Assembly: GCF_004519295.1 (NCBI RefSeq)
Contig: NZ_SOZH01000004.1
Coordinates: 248,001-312,000 of the forward strand
Length of the DNA: 64,000 nt
Origin: Cellulosimicrobium funkei
GTDB lineage: Bacteria; Actinomycetota; Actinomycetes; Actinomycetales; Cellulomonadaceae
Reading direction: 5' to 3'
The position numbers were made by a program, and so were the translations under genes. The notes under the pieces were generated by a model. The model saw nothing but the letters and a program-made list of their open reading frames with translations, was not told the origin of the DNA and did not search any database. Position 1 is the first letter of the stretch, and each line of letters starts with the position of its first letter. Positions 6,958-16,247 of this stretch are shown here, one piece after another.

Positions 6958-9383
6958 GCGTCTTCCCGCCCGAGCCGGTCCCGACCGACCCGACCGCCGA
7001 CCCGACGTCCCCAGGGGCGCCGACCGGCGGGGCGCGCCCCCGCCGCGTCGACGCCCGGCGCGCGTGGACCGTGGCCGCCGCCGTCGCGCTGCCCCTCGCC
7101 GTCCTCGGCCTGCTCCTGTGGGCGCTGTGGAACCCGCAGGAGCGGCTGGACACGGTCAAGGCCGCGGTCGTGAACCTCGACGAGCCGGTCGAGGTGGACG
7201 GCCAGACCGTCCCGCTCGGCCGTCAGCTCACCGCCGGGCTCGTCAGCGGGGGCGCAGCCTCGTCCGACACCGGCGCGGTCGCCGTGCAGCCCGACCCGGG
7301 GACGACGAACTACGACTGGGTCATCACCGACGCGGACGACGCCGCGGCCGGTCTCGCCGACGGCACGTACGCGGCCGTCGTGACGATCCCGGAGAACTTC
7401 TCCGCGGCGGCCACGTCGTTCGGCGGCGACCCGTCGGCCGCGACGCAGGCCACGCTGTCCGTCGAGACGACGCCCGGCGGGCGGGTCGTCGACGAGGCGC
7501 TCGCGCGCATCGTCACCACGACCGCGACGTCGGTGCTCGGCACGACGCTCACCGAGAACTACGTGGACGGCGTCCTCACCGGCTTCACGACGCTCCACGA
7601 CCAGCTCGGCGAGGCGGCCGACGGCGCGGACCAGCTCGCCGACGGCGCCGCCCAGGCGAGCGACGGGGCGACGCAGCTCGCGTCGGGCGCGGGCGAGGTC
7701 GCCACCGGGGCGGGCGCGCTCGCGTCCGGCGTCGGCGAGCTCGGCACGGGCGCCGACGGCCTGGCCGCCGGGGTCGGGGAGCTCGGCAGCGGCGCGGACC
7801 AGCTCGCGTCGGGCGCGCAGGGCGTCGCGAGCGGCGCCCAGGGTCTCGCCGCGGGGTCGCGGCAGGTGGCCGACGGCGTCGACCAGAGCGCCGCGGGCGC
7901 GGGGCAGCTGGCCTCCGGGGCGCAGAGCCTCGCGGGCGGCGTGGGTGCGCTGTCCACCGGGGCGTCGGACCTCGCGAGCGGGCTCGGCGCGCTCGACGCC
8001 TCGATCGCGGACGTGCGGCTGCCCGACGGCACGTCGACCGGCCGGTCGCTCCCGGAGACCGCGACCGCGCTCGCGACGGGCTCGCGCGACGTGGCGGGCG
8101 GCCTCGTCCAGGTCGTGGCCGGTCTCGAGCAGCAGCGGGTCGCGGCGGGGTGCGTCGACGGGTCGACGGACCCCACGTGCGGGGTGCTCGACCAGCAGCT
8201 CGAGGTACTGAGCCCGCTCGCCGCCGACGCGGCGGGCGTCGCCGCGGGGAACGCGGCCCTGGCGGGCTCGCCGTCGGGCCAGGGTGGTGCCCCGACCGGT
8301 CTGTACGCGCTCGCGGCGGGCGTCGACCGGCTCGCCACGGGCGCCGACGACCTGTCCGCAGGCGCGGCGCAGGCGTCGACCGGGGCCGCCGGCGTGGCCC
8401 AGGGCGCGGCCGCGCTCTCCGCCGGGCTCGGGCAGCTCGCGCCCGGGGCGGACCAGGTCGCGGACGGCGCGGCGCAGCTCTCCGGCGGCGCGGGCCAGCT
8501 GTCCACCGGGGCCGACGGCCTGGCCGCCGGGGTCGGGGCGCTCGGCAGCGGCGCGGACCGGCTCGCCGACGGCGTCGGCGCCCTCGGGACCGGCGCGGAC
8601 CAGCTCGCGACCGGCACCCAGGAGCTGGCGACGGGCGCGGGCGACCTCGCGGGCGGCGTCGGACAGCTCGCGGGCGGCACGTCCGACCTCGCCGACGGTC
8701 TGGACGAGGCGACCGGGCAGATCCCCTCGTACACCGACGCGGAGCGCGAGAACCTCGCGAGCGTCGTGGCCGACCCCGTGGCCGCGCCCGGCGTCGACGA
8801 CCTCGGGACCGGCTCGACCGGCCCGCTGTTCGCGGTGCTCGCGCTGTGGCTGGGCGCGCTCGCGATCTTCGTCGCGTTCCCGCCGGTCCCGGCGCGGCTC
8901 CTGGGGTCGACGCGCGGCCCCGGCCGGCTCGCGCTCGCGGCCCTCGCGCTCCCGGCCGGGATCGCCGCGGCGACCGGTCTCGTGGTCGGCGGCGTCCTCG
9001 CCGCGGTCGAGGGGGCGAGCGTGGGCGGCTGGATCGGTCTGCTCGCGTCCGGGGCGCTCGCGTCGGTCGTGTTCGTCGCGCTCAACCAGGCGCTCGCCGC
9101 GCTCCTCGGGAACGTGGGGCGCGCGATCGGCCTGCTCGTCGCGGTGCTGCTCGTCGCGACCGGCATCGTCGCGACCGTCCCGGCCGCGCTCACGAGCCTG
9201 CGCGACGTCCTGCCGGTGGGCTCGGCGCTCCGCCTGCTCACGTCGATCGTCGACCCCGGCGCGGCCGGGGGAGCGGGCGACGCCGTGGCGCTGGTCCTGT
9301 GGGGCCTCGTGTCCGTCGCGGTGACGACGCTCGTCGTCGCGCGCCGCCGGTCCGTCCGGGTGGAGCAGCTCCTGCGCGCCTGA
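6954..9383 (+). CDS. YhgE/Pip-type membrane protein with long Gly-Ala repeat stalk
   Basis: An 809-residue protein with one membrane helix near residues 42-62. A globular YhgE/Pip N-terminal region follows (NYDWVITDADDAAAGLADG, then a segment around EALARIVTTTATSVLG). Next comes a roughly 350-residue stalk of repeats of the type (L/V)A(S/T/D)GAxxLA(x)G, then five or six C-terminal membrane helices ending in VVARRRSVRVEQLL. The architecture matches the YhgE/Pip and ABC-2-like proteins that often accompany MMPL transporters. Two nearly identical blocks (about 7750-7800 and 8510-8560) show internal duplication in the stalk. It overlaps the MMPL stop by ATGA, so it is translationally coupled. Likely an exporter partner or an extracytoplasmic spacer. 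Confidence 0.85.
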   Translation: MSVFPPEPVPTDPTADPTSPGAPTGGARPRRVDARRAWTVAAAVALPLAVLGLLLWALWNPQERLDTVKAAVVNLDEPVEVDGQTVPLGRQLTAGLVSGGAASSDTGAVAVQPDPGTTNYDWVITDADDAAAGLADGTYAAVVTIPENFSAAATSFGGDPSAATQATLSVETTPGGRVVDEALARIVTTTATSVLGTTLTENYVDGVLTGFTTLHDQLGEAADGADQLADGAAQASDGATQLASGAGEVATGAGALASGVGELGTGADGLAAGVGELGSGADQLASGAQGVASGAQGLAAGSRQVADGVDQSAAGAGQLASGAQSLAGGVGALSTGASDLASGLGALDASIADVRLPDGTSTGRSLPETATALATGSRDVAGGLVQVVAGLEQQRVAAGCVDGSTDPTCGVLDQQLEVLSPLAADAAGVAAGNAALAGSPSGQGGAPTGLYALAAGVDRLATGADDLSAGAAQASTGAAGVAQGAAALSAGLGQLAPGADQVADGAAQLSGGAGQLSTGADGLAAGVGALGSGADRLADGVGALGTGADQLATGTQELATGAGDLAGGVGQLAGGTSDLADGLDEATGQIPSYTDAERENLASVVADPVAAPGVDDLGTGSTGPLFAVLALWLGALAIFVAFPPVPARLLGSTRGPGRLALAALALPAGIAAATGLVVGGVLAAVEGASVGGWIGLLASGALASVVFVALNQALAALLGNVGRAIGLLVAVLLVATGIVATVPAALTSLRDVLPVGSALRLLTSIVDPGAAGGAGDAVALVLWGLVSVAVTTLVVARRRSVRVEQLLRA

Positions 9384-9489
9384 CGCGGGTGCGGCGCGCC
9401 GCGGTGCGCGTGTGGGCGGCTGCCGCCAGACTCGCTCGGCAGGACGCGGGCGGCGGGAGCCGTCCGCCGGGCGAGGGGACGGTGCACCG

Positions 9490-10578
9490 ATGGACCAGCA
9501 GAAGGCACGGGAGATCAAGTCGCAGCTCGCGGACTACGCGCGCGAGCTCGCCGAGCGGTCGGGCCTGGCGGGCCGGTCGGACACGGCGATCGAGGCTCGC
9601 GACGTGCCCGACGCCGCGGAGGTCGTGCGCGCCCCCACGCTCGCGATCGGGCTCGCCCCGCACGACGACGGCGGGTACGCGATCGCGGTCCGGTACCGCC
9701 TCGGGGTGCCCACCGCGCGCAGCATCGCGCGCAAGGTCGCCTCGGAGGCGGGCGACACGGTGGACGTGCGGCGCACGGGACGCATCCGTCCGCTCGCCGC
9801 CGCGCCGGGCGCCGGGCGTGCCCGCGGCGACGGCCCGGGCGTGCGCCCGCCCGTCGTCACCGCGTACGCGACCGGCGAGACCGGCCGCGTCCGGCCGCTG
9901 CGGCCCGGGGTCTCCGTCGCGCACGTCGACGTCACCGCGGGGACGCTCGGGGCGTTCGTGCGCGTCGCGCCGCCAGCGGTCGACGGCGCCGACGAGGCCT
10001 CGGTCTACGCGCTGTCCAACTGGCACGTGCTCGTCGGCTCGCCGGCCGCCCGGGTGGGGGACGTCGTCGTGCAGCCCGGCCCGGCCGACGGCGGTCGCGC
10101 GCCCGACGACCGCGTGGGCACCCTCGCCGGGCTGGTCCCGCTCGAGGCCGGGATCACGCAGACCGTGGACGCCGCGGTCGCGCTGCTCGACGACCCGGAC
10201 GTCGACCCGGAGTACCCGGTCGGCAGGATCACGACGACGGCGGTCGCGCTGGGCGGCGAGGTCGTGGGCAAGTCGGGCCGAACCACGGGGGTGACCGCGG
10301 GGCGGGTCACGGCGATCGAGCTCGACGACGTCGTCGTCGGGTACGGCGACGGGCTCGGCGCGCTGCGCTTCGACGACCAGATCGAGGTCGAGTCCACGGG
10401 AGACGGGCCCTTCTCGCGCGGCGGCGACTCCGGGTCGCTCGTGTACCGCGAGGACGGCGTGGCGCTGGGGCTGCTGTTCGCGGGGTCGGAGACCGGGGGT
10501 GCGAACGGCACCGGGCTCACGTACTGCAACCCCATCGGGACCGTGCTCGATCGGCTGGGTGCGACGCTGCTCGGCTGA
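9490..10578 (+). CDS. trypsin-like serine protease, cytoplasmic, NAL1-like
   Basis: A 362-residue protein with a chymotrypsin-fold protease domain in its second half. The triad is His179 in SNWHVLVG, Asp227 in QTVDAAVALL and Ser314 in GGDSGSLVY. There is no signal peptide or membrane segment, so it should act inside the cell. The first 110 residues (AREIKSQLADYARELAERSG, then AIAVRYRL and DTVDVRRTGRIRPL) form a small alpha/beta domain also seen, with variation, in the 86-residue protein downstream. The layout resembles bacterial relatives of plant NAL1, but that is family resemblance only. ATG 9490 is 6 bases after a GAGGGGA-like ribosome site. Substrate unknown. Confidence 0.8.
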   Translation: MDQQKAREIKSQLADYARELAERSGLAGRSDTAIEARDVPDAAEVVRAPTLAIGLAPHDDGGYAIAVRYRLGVPTARSIARKVASEAGDTVDVRRTGRIRPLAAAPGAGRARGDGPGVRPPVVTAYATGETGRVRPLRPGVSVAHVDVTAGTLGAFVRVAPPAVDGADEASVYALSNWHVLVGSPAARVGDVVVQPGPADGGRAPDDRVGTLAGLVPLEAGITQTVDAAVALLDDPDVDPEYPVGRITTTAVALGGEVVGKSGRTTGVTAGRVTAIELDDVVVGYGDGLGALRFDDQIEVESTGDGPFSRGGDSGSLVYREDGVALGLLFAGSETGGANGTGLTYCNPIGTVLDRLGATLLG

Positions 10579-10702
10579 GCCTGGCGAGACGTCGATCTGG
10601 CCGTCCGGAGGGACCCGCTCGCCCGCCCCCCTGGAGGGAGGGACGGTCGGCCCTGCCTTCCGGCCGCCGTCGGGCGCACAATGGGTGCGGGAGGTGGTTG
10701 CC

Positions 10703-10963
10703 GTGGCGACCCTCGAACGAGCCCGGGAGGCCAAGGCCGCGCTGCGCGACGAGCTCGCGGGCCTCGACGGCGTGACCGGCGTCGGCATCGCGCGCGCCGA
10801 CCTGACCGGCGCCCCGGTGCGCGGGGCCGGGACGTCCGGCCTCGGCGACGACTGGCTGCTGCGCGTGAACGTGACGTCCGACGACGTCGCGGTCCCCGAG
10901 ACCGTGGACGGCGTGGACGTGGAGGTGCGCGTCGTCGGCGACGTGACGGCGTCGCGCGCCTGA
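10703..10963 (+). CDS. small protein resembling the N-terminal domain of the adjacent protease
   Basis: An 86-residue soluble protein. The N-terminal helix ATLERAREAKAALRDEL is followed by GVTGVGIARAD, the strand DDWLLRVNVTS and DGVDVEVRVVGDVTA. The helix, the central strand and the V-D-V-R-x-G ending mirror the N-terminal domain of the protease 124 bases upstream. GTG 10703 is chosen because GGGAGG lies at 10689-10694; a GTG at 10694 would sit inside that site. The role may be binding or regulation of the protease, or that of an independent module. This is inference from similarity and proximity. Confidence 0.6.
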   Translation: MATLERAREAKAALRDELAGLDGVTGVGIARADLTGAPVRGAGTSGLGDDWLLRVNVTSDDVAVPETVDGVDVEVRVVGDVTASRA

Positions 10964-10996
10964 GCCTCTGCCGCACGACCCGTCCGTCGCACGACG

Positions 10997-11037
10997 CGTG
11001 CCCGGCACCGCACCGGGAGGGTGCGGCACCGGGCACG
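10997..11037. terminator. bidirectional terminator hairpin
   Basis: A perfect 18-bp stem (10997-11014 with 11020-11037) and a 5-base loop. It lies between the convergent ends of the small protein (10963) and the copper operon (11074). No U-tract. Confidence 0.85.
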
Positions 11038-11073
11038 AGGGCGCCGGGACGACGCGGCCGGTGATCCGTGCGG

Positions 11074-11385
11074 TCAGGCGGCGCGCGCGTACCGGGCCGG
11101 GTCGGCGTCGAACAGCGGCCCGCACGACGAGCAGCACAGCCAGTAGCGCACGCCCTCGTGGTCGCGCACGAGCCCGGCCGCCTCGGCGTGGGCCTTCGCG
11201 ACCATGCTCCCGTGCATCACGGGGCACTCGGCGAGGTCGTCGTCCGCCGCCTCACTCGTCGCTGGCGCGATCCCCGCGGCGGTCGCGGGCGCGTGGTGGT
11301 GCGCCGCGTCGTGCGCACCGTGGTGCCCGCCGTCGTGCGGGTGGTCGTCGTGGCCGGGGTGCGTGTCGTCGTGGTGCTGGCACAT
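11074..11385 (-). CDS. His-rich YHS-like metal-binding protein
   Basis: A 103-residue protein and the last gene of the copper operon. Residues 2-31 are extremely His/Asp-rich (MCQHHDDTHPGHDDHPHDGG and onward), a likely metal-buffering tail. Residues 54-103 form a YHS-like domain: ECPVMHGSMVAKAHAEAAG, then GVRYWLCCSSCGPLFDADP, with Cys and His positions suited to Cu or Zn. ATG 11385 follows a strong AGGAGGACC ribosome site. It lies 44 bases after copA. It is probably a copper chaperone or sink that supplies the P-type ATPase. A related YHS module is often fused to or placed beside CopA-type pumps. Confidence 0.8.
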   Translation of the reverse strand: MCQHHDDTHPGHDDHPHDGGHHGAHDAAHHHAPATAAGIAPATSEAADDDLAECPVMHGSMVAKAHAEAAGLVRDHEGVRYWLCCSSCGPLFDADPARYARAA

Positions 11386-11429
11386 GCGGGGTCCTCCTGG
11401 AGGGTCGTCAGTCGGGGTCGGGGTCGGGG

Positions 11430-13748
11430 TCAGACGCCGGCGAGCCGGGCCTTCGGCGCGGTCGCGGCGGGCGTGCCGGGGTGCGCGCCGGTCGCGCGGC
11501 TGGAGAACGAGCGCAGCCGCAGGCTGTTGCCCACCACGAAGACGCTCGAGAACGCCATCGCGGCACCGGCGAGCATGGGGTTGAGCAGGCCGAGCGCGGC
11601 GAGCGGGATCGCGGCGACGTTGTAGGCGAAGGCCCAGAAGAGGTTCACCTTGATCGTCCCGAGCGTCCGACGCGCGAGCCGGATCGCGTCGGCCGCGGAG
11701 CGGAGGTCGCCCCGCACGAGCGTGATGTCGGCGGCCTCGATCGCGACGTCCGTGCCCGTCCCCATGGCGAGGCCCAGGTCCGCCTGGGCGAGCGCGGCGG
11801 CGTCGTTCACGCCGTCGCCGACCATCGCGACGACCTTGCCCTCGCCCTGGAGCCGGCTGACGACGTCGACCTTGTCGCGCGGCATGACCTCCGCGATGAC
11901 CTCGTCGATGCCGACCTCGGCCGCGATCCGTCGGGCGACGGTCGCGTTGTCCCCGGTGAGGAGCACCGGGGTGAGGCCGAGCGCGCGGAGCTGGCGGATC
12001 GCCTCGGCGCTCGTGGGCTTGACCGCGTCGGCCACCACGAGGATGCCGCGGGCCTGCCCGTCCCAGCCGACGACGACGGCCGTGCCGCCCTGCTCCTCGG
12101 CGCGCGCCTTGGCGTCGGCGAGCTCGCGCGGGAGGTGCTGCGCCCACTCGGCGAGGAGCGACTCGCGGCCGACGAGCACGGCGTGCCCGTCCACGACGCC
12201 CTGCACGCCCTTGCCCTCGACGTTGGTGAACTCCGTGGGCACGGGCAGCGGGCCGACCTCCTGGACCGCGCCGCGGGCGATCGCCCGGGCGACGGGGTGC
12301 TCGGAGGCGTCCTCGAGCGCGCCCGCGAGGCGCAGGAGCTCCGCGCGGTCGGTGCCCGTCCCGGTGACGACCTCGGTGAGCGTCATGACGCCCGTCGTCA
12401 CGGTGCCCGTCTTGTCGAGCACGACGGTGTCCACGGAGCGCGTCGACTCCAGGACCTCCGGCCCCTTGATGAGGACGCCCATCTGCGCGCCGCGTCCCGT
12501 CCCGACGAGCAGCGCCGTCGGGGTCGCGAGGCCCAGGGCGCACGGGCACGCGATGATGAGGACCGCGACGGCGGCGGTGAACGCCGCCGAGGCCGGGGCG
12601 CCCGCCCCGAGCCACGCGCCCAGCGCGCCGACGGCGATCGCGATGGCGATGGGGACGAAGATCGCGGAGACCCGGTCGGCGAGGCGCTGGACCTGCGCCT
12701 TGCCGGACTGCGCGTCCTCGACGAGGCGCGCCATCTGCGCGAGCTGGGTGTCGCCGCCGACGCGCGTCGCACGCACGACGAGCCGCCCGCCGGCGTTGAC
12801 GGTCGCCCCGGTGACGGCGTCGCCCTCCCCGACCTCGACGGGCACGGACTCGCCCGTGAGCATCGAGGCGTCGACGGCGGACGTGCCGGCCACGACCGTC
12901 CCGTCCGTCGCGATCTTCTCGCCCGGGCGCACGACGAACTCGTCGCCCACGGCGAGGTCGGTGATCGGGATGCGGGTCTCCGCGCCGTCGCGCAGCACCG
13001 CGACGTCCTTCGCGCCGAGCTCGAGCAGGGCGCGCAGCGCGGCGCCCGCCTGCCGCTTGGACCGCTTCTCGAAGTAGCGGCCCGCGAGGATGAACGTCGT
13101 GACGCCCGCGGCGACCTCGAGGTAGATGTTCGCCGCGCCGTCGGCCCGGGCGACCGAGAGCGTGAACGGGTGCGTCATGCCCGGCTCCCCGGCCGTGCCG
13201 AGGAAGAGCGCGTACAGCGACCAGAGGAACGCGGCGCTGGTCCCGACGGAGATCAGGGTGTCCATGGTGGCCGCGCCGTGCCGCAGGTTCGTCCACGCGG
13301 CGCGGTGGAACGGCCACGCCGCCCACACCACGACGGGCGCGGTGAGCACGAGGCTCGCCCACTGCCAGTACGTGAACTGGAGCGCGGGGACCATCGCCAT
13401 GGCGATGACCGGGACCGACAGCACGACGGCGCCGATCAGCCGGTGCCGCAGCGCGGTGAGCTCGGGGTCGTCCGCGTCCGTGCCCGCGTCCTCGTCGGCG
13501 GTGGGGGCCTCGGCGCGCGGGACCTGCGCCGTGTAACCCGTCTTCTCGACCTCCGCGATGAGCGTGGCCGCGTCGACGCCGTCCGGGACGGTGACCCTCG
13601 CCTTCTCGGTCGCGTAGTTCACGGTCGCGGTGACGCCGTCGAGCCGGTTGAGCTTCTTCTCGATCCGCATGGCGCACGAGGCGCAGGTCATCCCCCCGAT
13701 CTCGAGCTCGACGAACGTCCCCGGCGACGGGGCGGCCGATGCCGTCAT
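11430..13748 (-). CDS. copA: copper-exporting P1B-type ATPase CopA
   Basis: A 772-residue heavy-metal P-type ATPase. There is one N-terminal HMA domain (GGMTCASC, Cys22 and Cys25). The membrane metal site CPC is at 401-403 in [15 protein letters not shown], the phosphorylated Asp445 is in DKTGTVTTG, the class-defining His-Pro is in SEHPVARAI, and the hinge is [15 protein letters not shown] with a single HMA is the signature of Cu(I) exporters. ATG 13748 has GGAG 8 bases upstream. The neighbours (CopZ, an exported His-rich protein, a YHS protein, and CsoR-type boxes at the head of the operon) agree. It exports Cu(I) from the cytoplasm using ATP. Confidence 0.95.
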   Translation of the reverse strand: MTASAAPSPGTFVELEIGGMTCASCAMRIEKKLNRLDGVTATVNYATEKARVTVPDGVDAATLIAEVEKTGYTAQVPRAEAPTADEDAGTDADDPELTALRHRLIGAVVLSVPVIAMAMVPALQFTYWQWASLVLTAPVVVWAAWPFHRAAWTNLRHGAATMDTLISVGTSAAFLWSLYALFLGTAGEPGMTHPFTLSVARADGAANIYLEVAAGVTTFILAGRYFEKRSKRQAGAALRALLELGAKDVAVLRDGAETRIPITDLAVGDEFVVRPGEKIATDGTVVAGTSAVDASMLTGESVPVEVGEGDAVTGATVNAGGRLVVRATRVGGDTQLAQMARLVEDAQSGKAQVQRLADRVSAIFVPIAIAIAVGALGAWLGAGAPASAAFTAAVAVLIIACPCALGLATPTALLVGTGRGAQMGVLIKGPEVLESTRSVDTVVLDKTGTVTTGVMTLTEVVTGTGTDRAELLRLAGALEDASEHPVARAIARGAVQEVGPLPVPTEFTNVEGKGVQGVVDGHAVLVGRESLLAEWAQHLPRELADAKARAEEQGGTAVVVGWDGQARGILVVADAVKPTSAEAIRQLRALGLTPVLLTGDNATVARRIAAEVGIDEVIAEVMPRDKVDVVSRLQGEGKVVAMVGDGVNDAAALAQADLGLAMGTGTDVAIEAADITLVRGDLRSAADAIRLARRTLGTIKVNLFWAFAYNVAAIPLAALGLLNPMLAGAAMAFSSVFVVGNSLRLRSFSSRATGAHPGTPAATAPKARLAGV

Positions 13749-13794
13749 GAGGTTCTCCTTCCGGCCGGGCAGCGGGCTGCCCGGTGCAGGGTGG

Positions 13795-14766
13795 TCAGTG
13801 GTCGTCGTGCGCGGCGGGGTCGTCGTCGGCCGGGGCGTCGGCCGGGGCCTCGTCCGGGGTCACCGTGGCGCCGGTGGCCTCGACGGTGAAGGCCGCGGTG
13901 CGCACCTGGCCCTCGACCTGGAAGTCGAGGTACAGGAGGTACCGGCCCGCGGTGGGTGCCTCGACGGCGAACGCCACGGTCGGGCCCGAGACCTCGCCGG
14001 GCGCGGCCTCCGCGCCCTCGGGGTGGGCGTGCAGGTAGGCGAGGTCGCCGTCGCGGAGCGCGACGAGGTGGCCGAACGCGCCGAGATACGGCTCGAGCGT
14101 CGTGACCGGCTTGCCGTCCCGCGTGACCTCGAGCGTCAGCCTCCAGGCCGTGCCGACCTGGAGGCTCCCGTCGAGCGTGACGTCGTACCCGTCGACGGAC
14201 GCCGTGGTCGTGGGGGCTCCCGCCCGGACGGGCACGACGTCGCCCGCGACCTCGACGGTGCGGCTCAGGGTGATCGGGTCGCCGCCGGTGGGGACGGCGT
14301 CGGCGTACACGCGGTAGGTGCCCGCGGCGTCCCACGTCCAGGGCACCGACCAGCGGCCGACGTCGTCCAGCTCGGGGTGGGCGTGGCGGTAGTGCGCCCC
14401 GTCGGAGCGCACGACGACGAGGTGCAGGCGCTGCTCGTGCGCGACGGCGAAGTCGGTCACCGGCGCGCCCGTCGGATCGGTCAGGGTGAAGGCGAGCTCG
14501 CCGGGCGTGCCGGGCGACTGCGGCGCCTCGATCTCGCCGAGCGTGTAGCCGCCCTGCTCCAGGGACAGTCCGCCGACCATCTCCGCTCCTCTCGTGGTCT
14601 CCTGCGGGGGGTCGTCGCTCGTGGCGGCGTGCTGCTCCGGCGCGTGCGCGGCGGGCGGCTCCGCCAGCGCGCCCTCGGGGACGACGGCGCCCGCGACGGC
14701 GGCCGAGGCCACGAACACGACCCCGAGCCCGGCGACGTAGAGCGCGATCCGGGCGGGGGCTCTCAT
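13795..14766 (-). CDS. exported copper-operon protein of unknown function
   Basis: A 323-residue protein with an N-terminal membrane or signal segment (residues 1-30, [19 protein letters not shown]) followed by an extracytoplasmic region. The body has two similar beta-rich halves, each ending in a His cluster: [20 protein letters not shown] and [20 protein letters not shown]. The C-terminus is Asp/His-rich (AHDDH). Such proteins recur in actinobacterial copper operons, which I recall from family knowledge and not from a named domain. A role in binding periplasmic or cell-wall copper is likely but inferred. It overlaps copZ by ATGA and lies 46 bases before copA. Confidence 0.75.
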   Translation of the reverse strand: MRAPARIALYVAGLGVVFVASAAVAGAVVPEGALAEPPAAHAPEQHAATSDDPPQETTRGAEMVGGLSLEQGGYTLGEIEAPQSPGTPGELAFTLTDPTGAPVTDFAVAHEQRLHLVVVRSDGAHYRHAHPELDDVGRWSVPWTWDAAGTYRVYADAVPTGGDPITLSRTVEVAGDVVPVRAGAPTTTASVDGYDVTLDGSLQVGTAWRLTLEVTRDGKPVTTLEPYLGAFGHLVALRDGDLAYLHAHPEGAEAAPGEVSGPTVAFAVEAPTAGRYLLYLDFQVEGQVRTAAFTVEATGATVTPDEAPADAPADDDPAAHDDH

Positions 14767-14981
14767 CGCGTCCGCTCCGCCGTGTAGCCGGCCTCGTCGA
14801 CGGCGGCGAGGACCGCGGCGTCGTCGAGGGGCTGGTCGGCCGTGACGACCAGCCGACCGGTGGTCGCGCTCACGTCGATCGCGGTGACGCCGGGCACCTG
14901 CCCGACCTCCTCGCGCACCGACATCTCGCAGTGGCCGCACGTCATCCCGGTCACCTGGTACTCGATCTCGACGATGCTCAC
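14763..14981 (-). CDS. copZ: CopZ-like copper chaperone (HMA domain)
   Basis: A 72-residue single HMA domain: VEIEYQVTGMTCGHCEMSVREE, with the GMTCGHC Cu(I) site near residues 12-18, and the second strand and helix ending in DEAGYTAER. The usual CopZ length. GTG 14981 is chosen because AGGAGG lies 7-12 bases upstream; an in-frame ATG at 15011 would run through the operator. It is the first gene of the operon, and its stop overlaps the next start by ATGA. It hands Cu(I) to the HMA domain or membrane site of CopA. Confidence 0.92.
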   Translation of the reverse strand: MSIVEIEYQVTGMTCGHCEMSVREEVGQVPGVTAIDVSATTGRLVVTADQPLDDAAVLAAVDEAGYTAERTR

Positions 14982-15001
14982 GACGTTCCTCCTCCGTGCT
15001 G

Positions 15002-15018
15002 ATACCCCCATGGGGTAT
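15002..15018. promoter_or_regulatory. CsoR-type copper operator 1
   Basis: ATACCCCCATGGGGTAT, arms ATACCCC and GGGGTAT with a 3-base centre, 21 bases upstream of copZ. It has the form of actinobacterial CsoR boxes (ATACCC, then GGGTAT). No csoR gene is present in the window, so the regulator must be encoded elsewhere. Confidence 0.85.
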
Positions 15019-15034
15019 GGCTGGGATGGCGAAT

Positions 15035-15051
15035 ATACCCACAGGGGGTAT
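15035..15051. promoter_or_regulatory. CsoR-type copper operator 2
   Basis: ATACCCACAGGGGGTAT, the same length as operator 1 and 33 bases from it. It is 18 bases upstream of the ATG of the flavin reductase at 15070. One box per divergent promoter suggests that the reductase is also copper-induced. Confidence 0.82.
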
Positions 15052-15069
15052 CTAGGTCAAGGAGGAGAG

Positions 15070-16247
15070 ATGGGCGACGTGGACAGGCCGGACGTGGTGG
15101 TGGTCGGCGGCGGAGCCGCCGGGCGCGCCGCCGTGACGACGCTGCGCGGCGAGGGGTTCGACGGTCGCGTCGTCCTCGTGCACGGCGAGGAGGGGGAGCC
15201 CTACCTGCGCACCCTCGTCGACAAGGCGATCCTCCAAGGCCTGCTCACCGCGGAGCAGGCCGCCCTGCCGGTGCCGCTCGACGTCGAGCTCGTGCGGGCG
15301 CGCGCGACCGGGCTGGACCCCGCGCGGCGGGCCGTCGTCCTCGCGGACGGGCGCGAGCTCACCGCCGCCGCCGTCGTCCTCGCGACCGGCGCGGTGCCTC
15401 GCCCCGGGCCGGCCGTGGACCGCGTCCCGGCGCTCGCGGGCGCCGACGGCGGGGAGCCCCGCGTGGTGCACCTGCACACCGCGCGGGACGCCGAGCGGCT
15501 GCGTGCCCTGCTCGGCCCCGATCCCGCGCGGCGCACGGTCACCGTGCTCGGCGCCGGGTTCGTCGGTTCCGAGACCGCCGCCTGGCTCGCCGAGGTCGGC
15601 GCGACCGTCCACCTCGTCGCCCGCTCGCGGCTCCCGCTCGCGGGGGCGCTCGGGACCGCGGTCGCACGCGCCGTCGCCCTGCGTCACGAGGAGCACCTCG
15701 ACGCCCACCTCGGCCGCCGGGTCGAGGCGGTGACCGAGCACCCGGGCGGCGTCACCGTGCGCCTCGCGGGCGGACGGTCCTGGAGTCCGACCTCGCCGTC
15801 GTCGCGCACGGCACCGCGCCCGCCGCACCCGGCACCGGCGGCGGCGTCGACGTCGACGACCGCCTCGCCGTCCCCGCCGCGCCCGGCCTGTTCGCCGCCG
15901 GGGCGGTCGCCGTCCACCGGGACCGGCACGGACGACGGTTCCGGACCGACCACTGGGACGCCGCCGTCGCGCAGGGCGCCCACGCGGCGCGCGCCGCCCT
16001 GCGCCGTCTCGTCGGCGGCCCGGACCCCGGCCCGTACGTGCCCGACGCCGGTTTCTCCCTCGTGCTGCACGGCGCCCAGGTCGCCGGGTTCGGCGTCGCC
16101 GTGCCCGGCGCGACCCCGGAGCACCGCACGCTCGACGGCGGCGGGCTGCTCACCGAGCTGCGTGTCGGGGGCGACCTGGTCGCCGTGGTCGGCCTCGGCG
16201 CGACGCGGGAGCTCCACGCGCTGCGCCGAGACCTGCGCCGCCCCTGA
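15070..16247 (+). pseudogene. FAD/NAD(P)-dependent ferredoxin-reductase-like oxidoreductase, frameshifted
   Basis: ATG 15070 with GGAGGAG just upstream opens a flavoprotein: DVVVVGGGAAGRAAVTTLRG (FAD Rossmann), VLATGAVPRPG, then a second Rossmann VTVLGAGFVGSETAAWLAE. At about 15768-15776 the frame is lost. The natural continuation, VLESDLAVVAHGTAP and then GLFAAGAVAVHRDRHG and YVPDAGFSLVLHGAQ, lies one frame over and runs to a stop at 16247. One missing base after LAGG repairs it exactly (LAGG-TVLESDL). The protein would be about 392 residues. The original frame stays open into the next gene, so a naive ORF caller predicts a chimera. It is either a real null mutation or a sequence error. Copper-linked by position. 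Confidence 0.8.
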
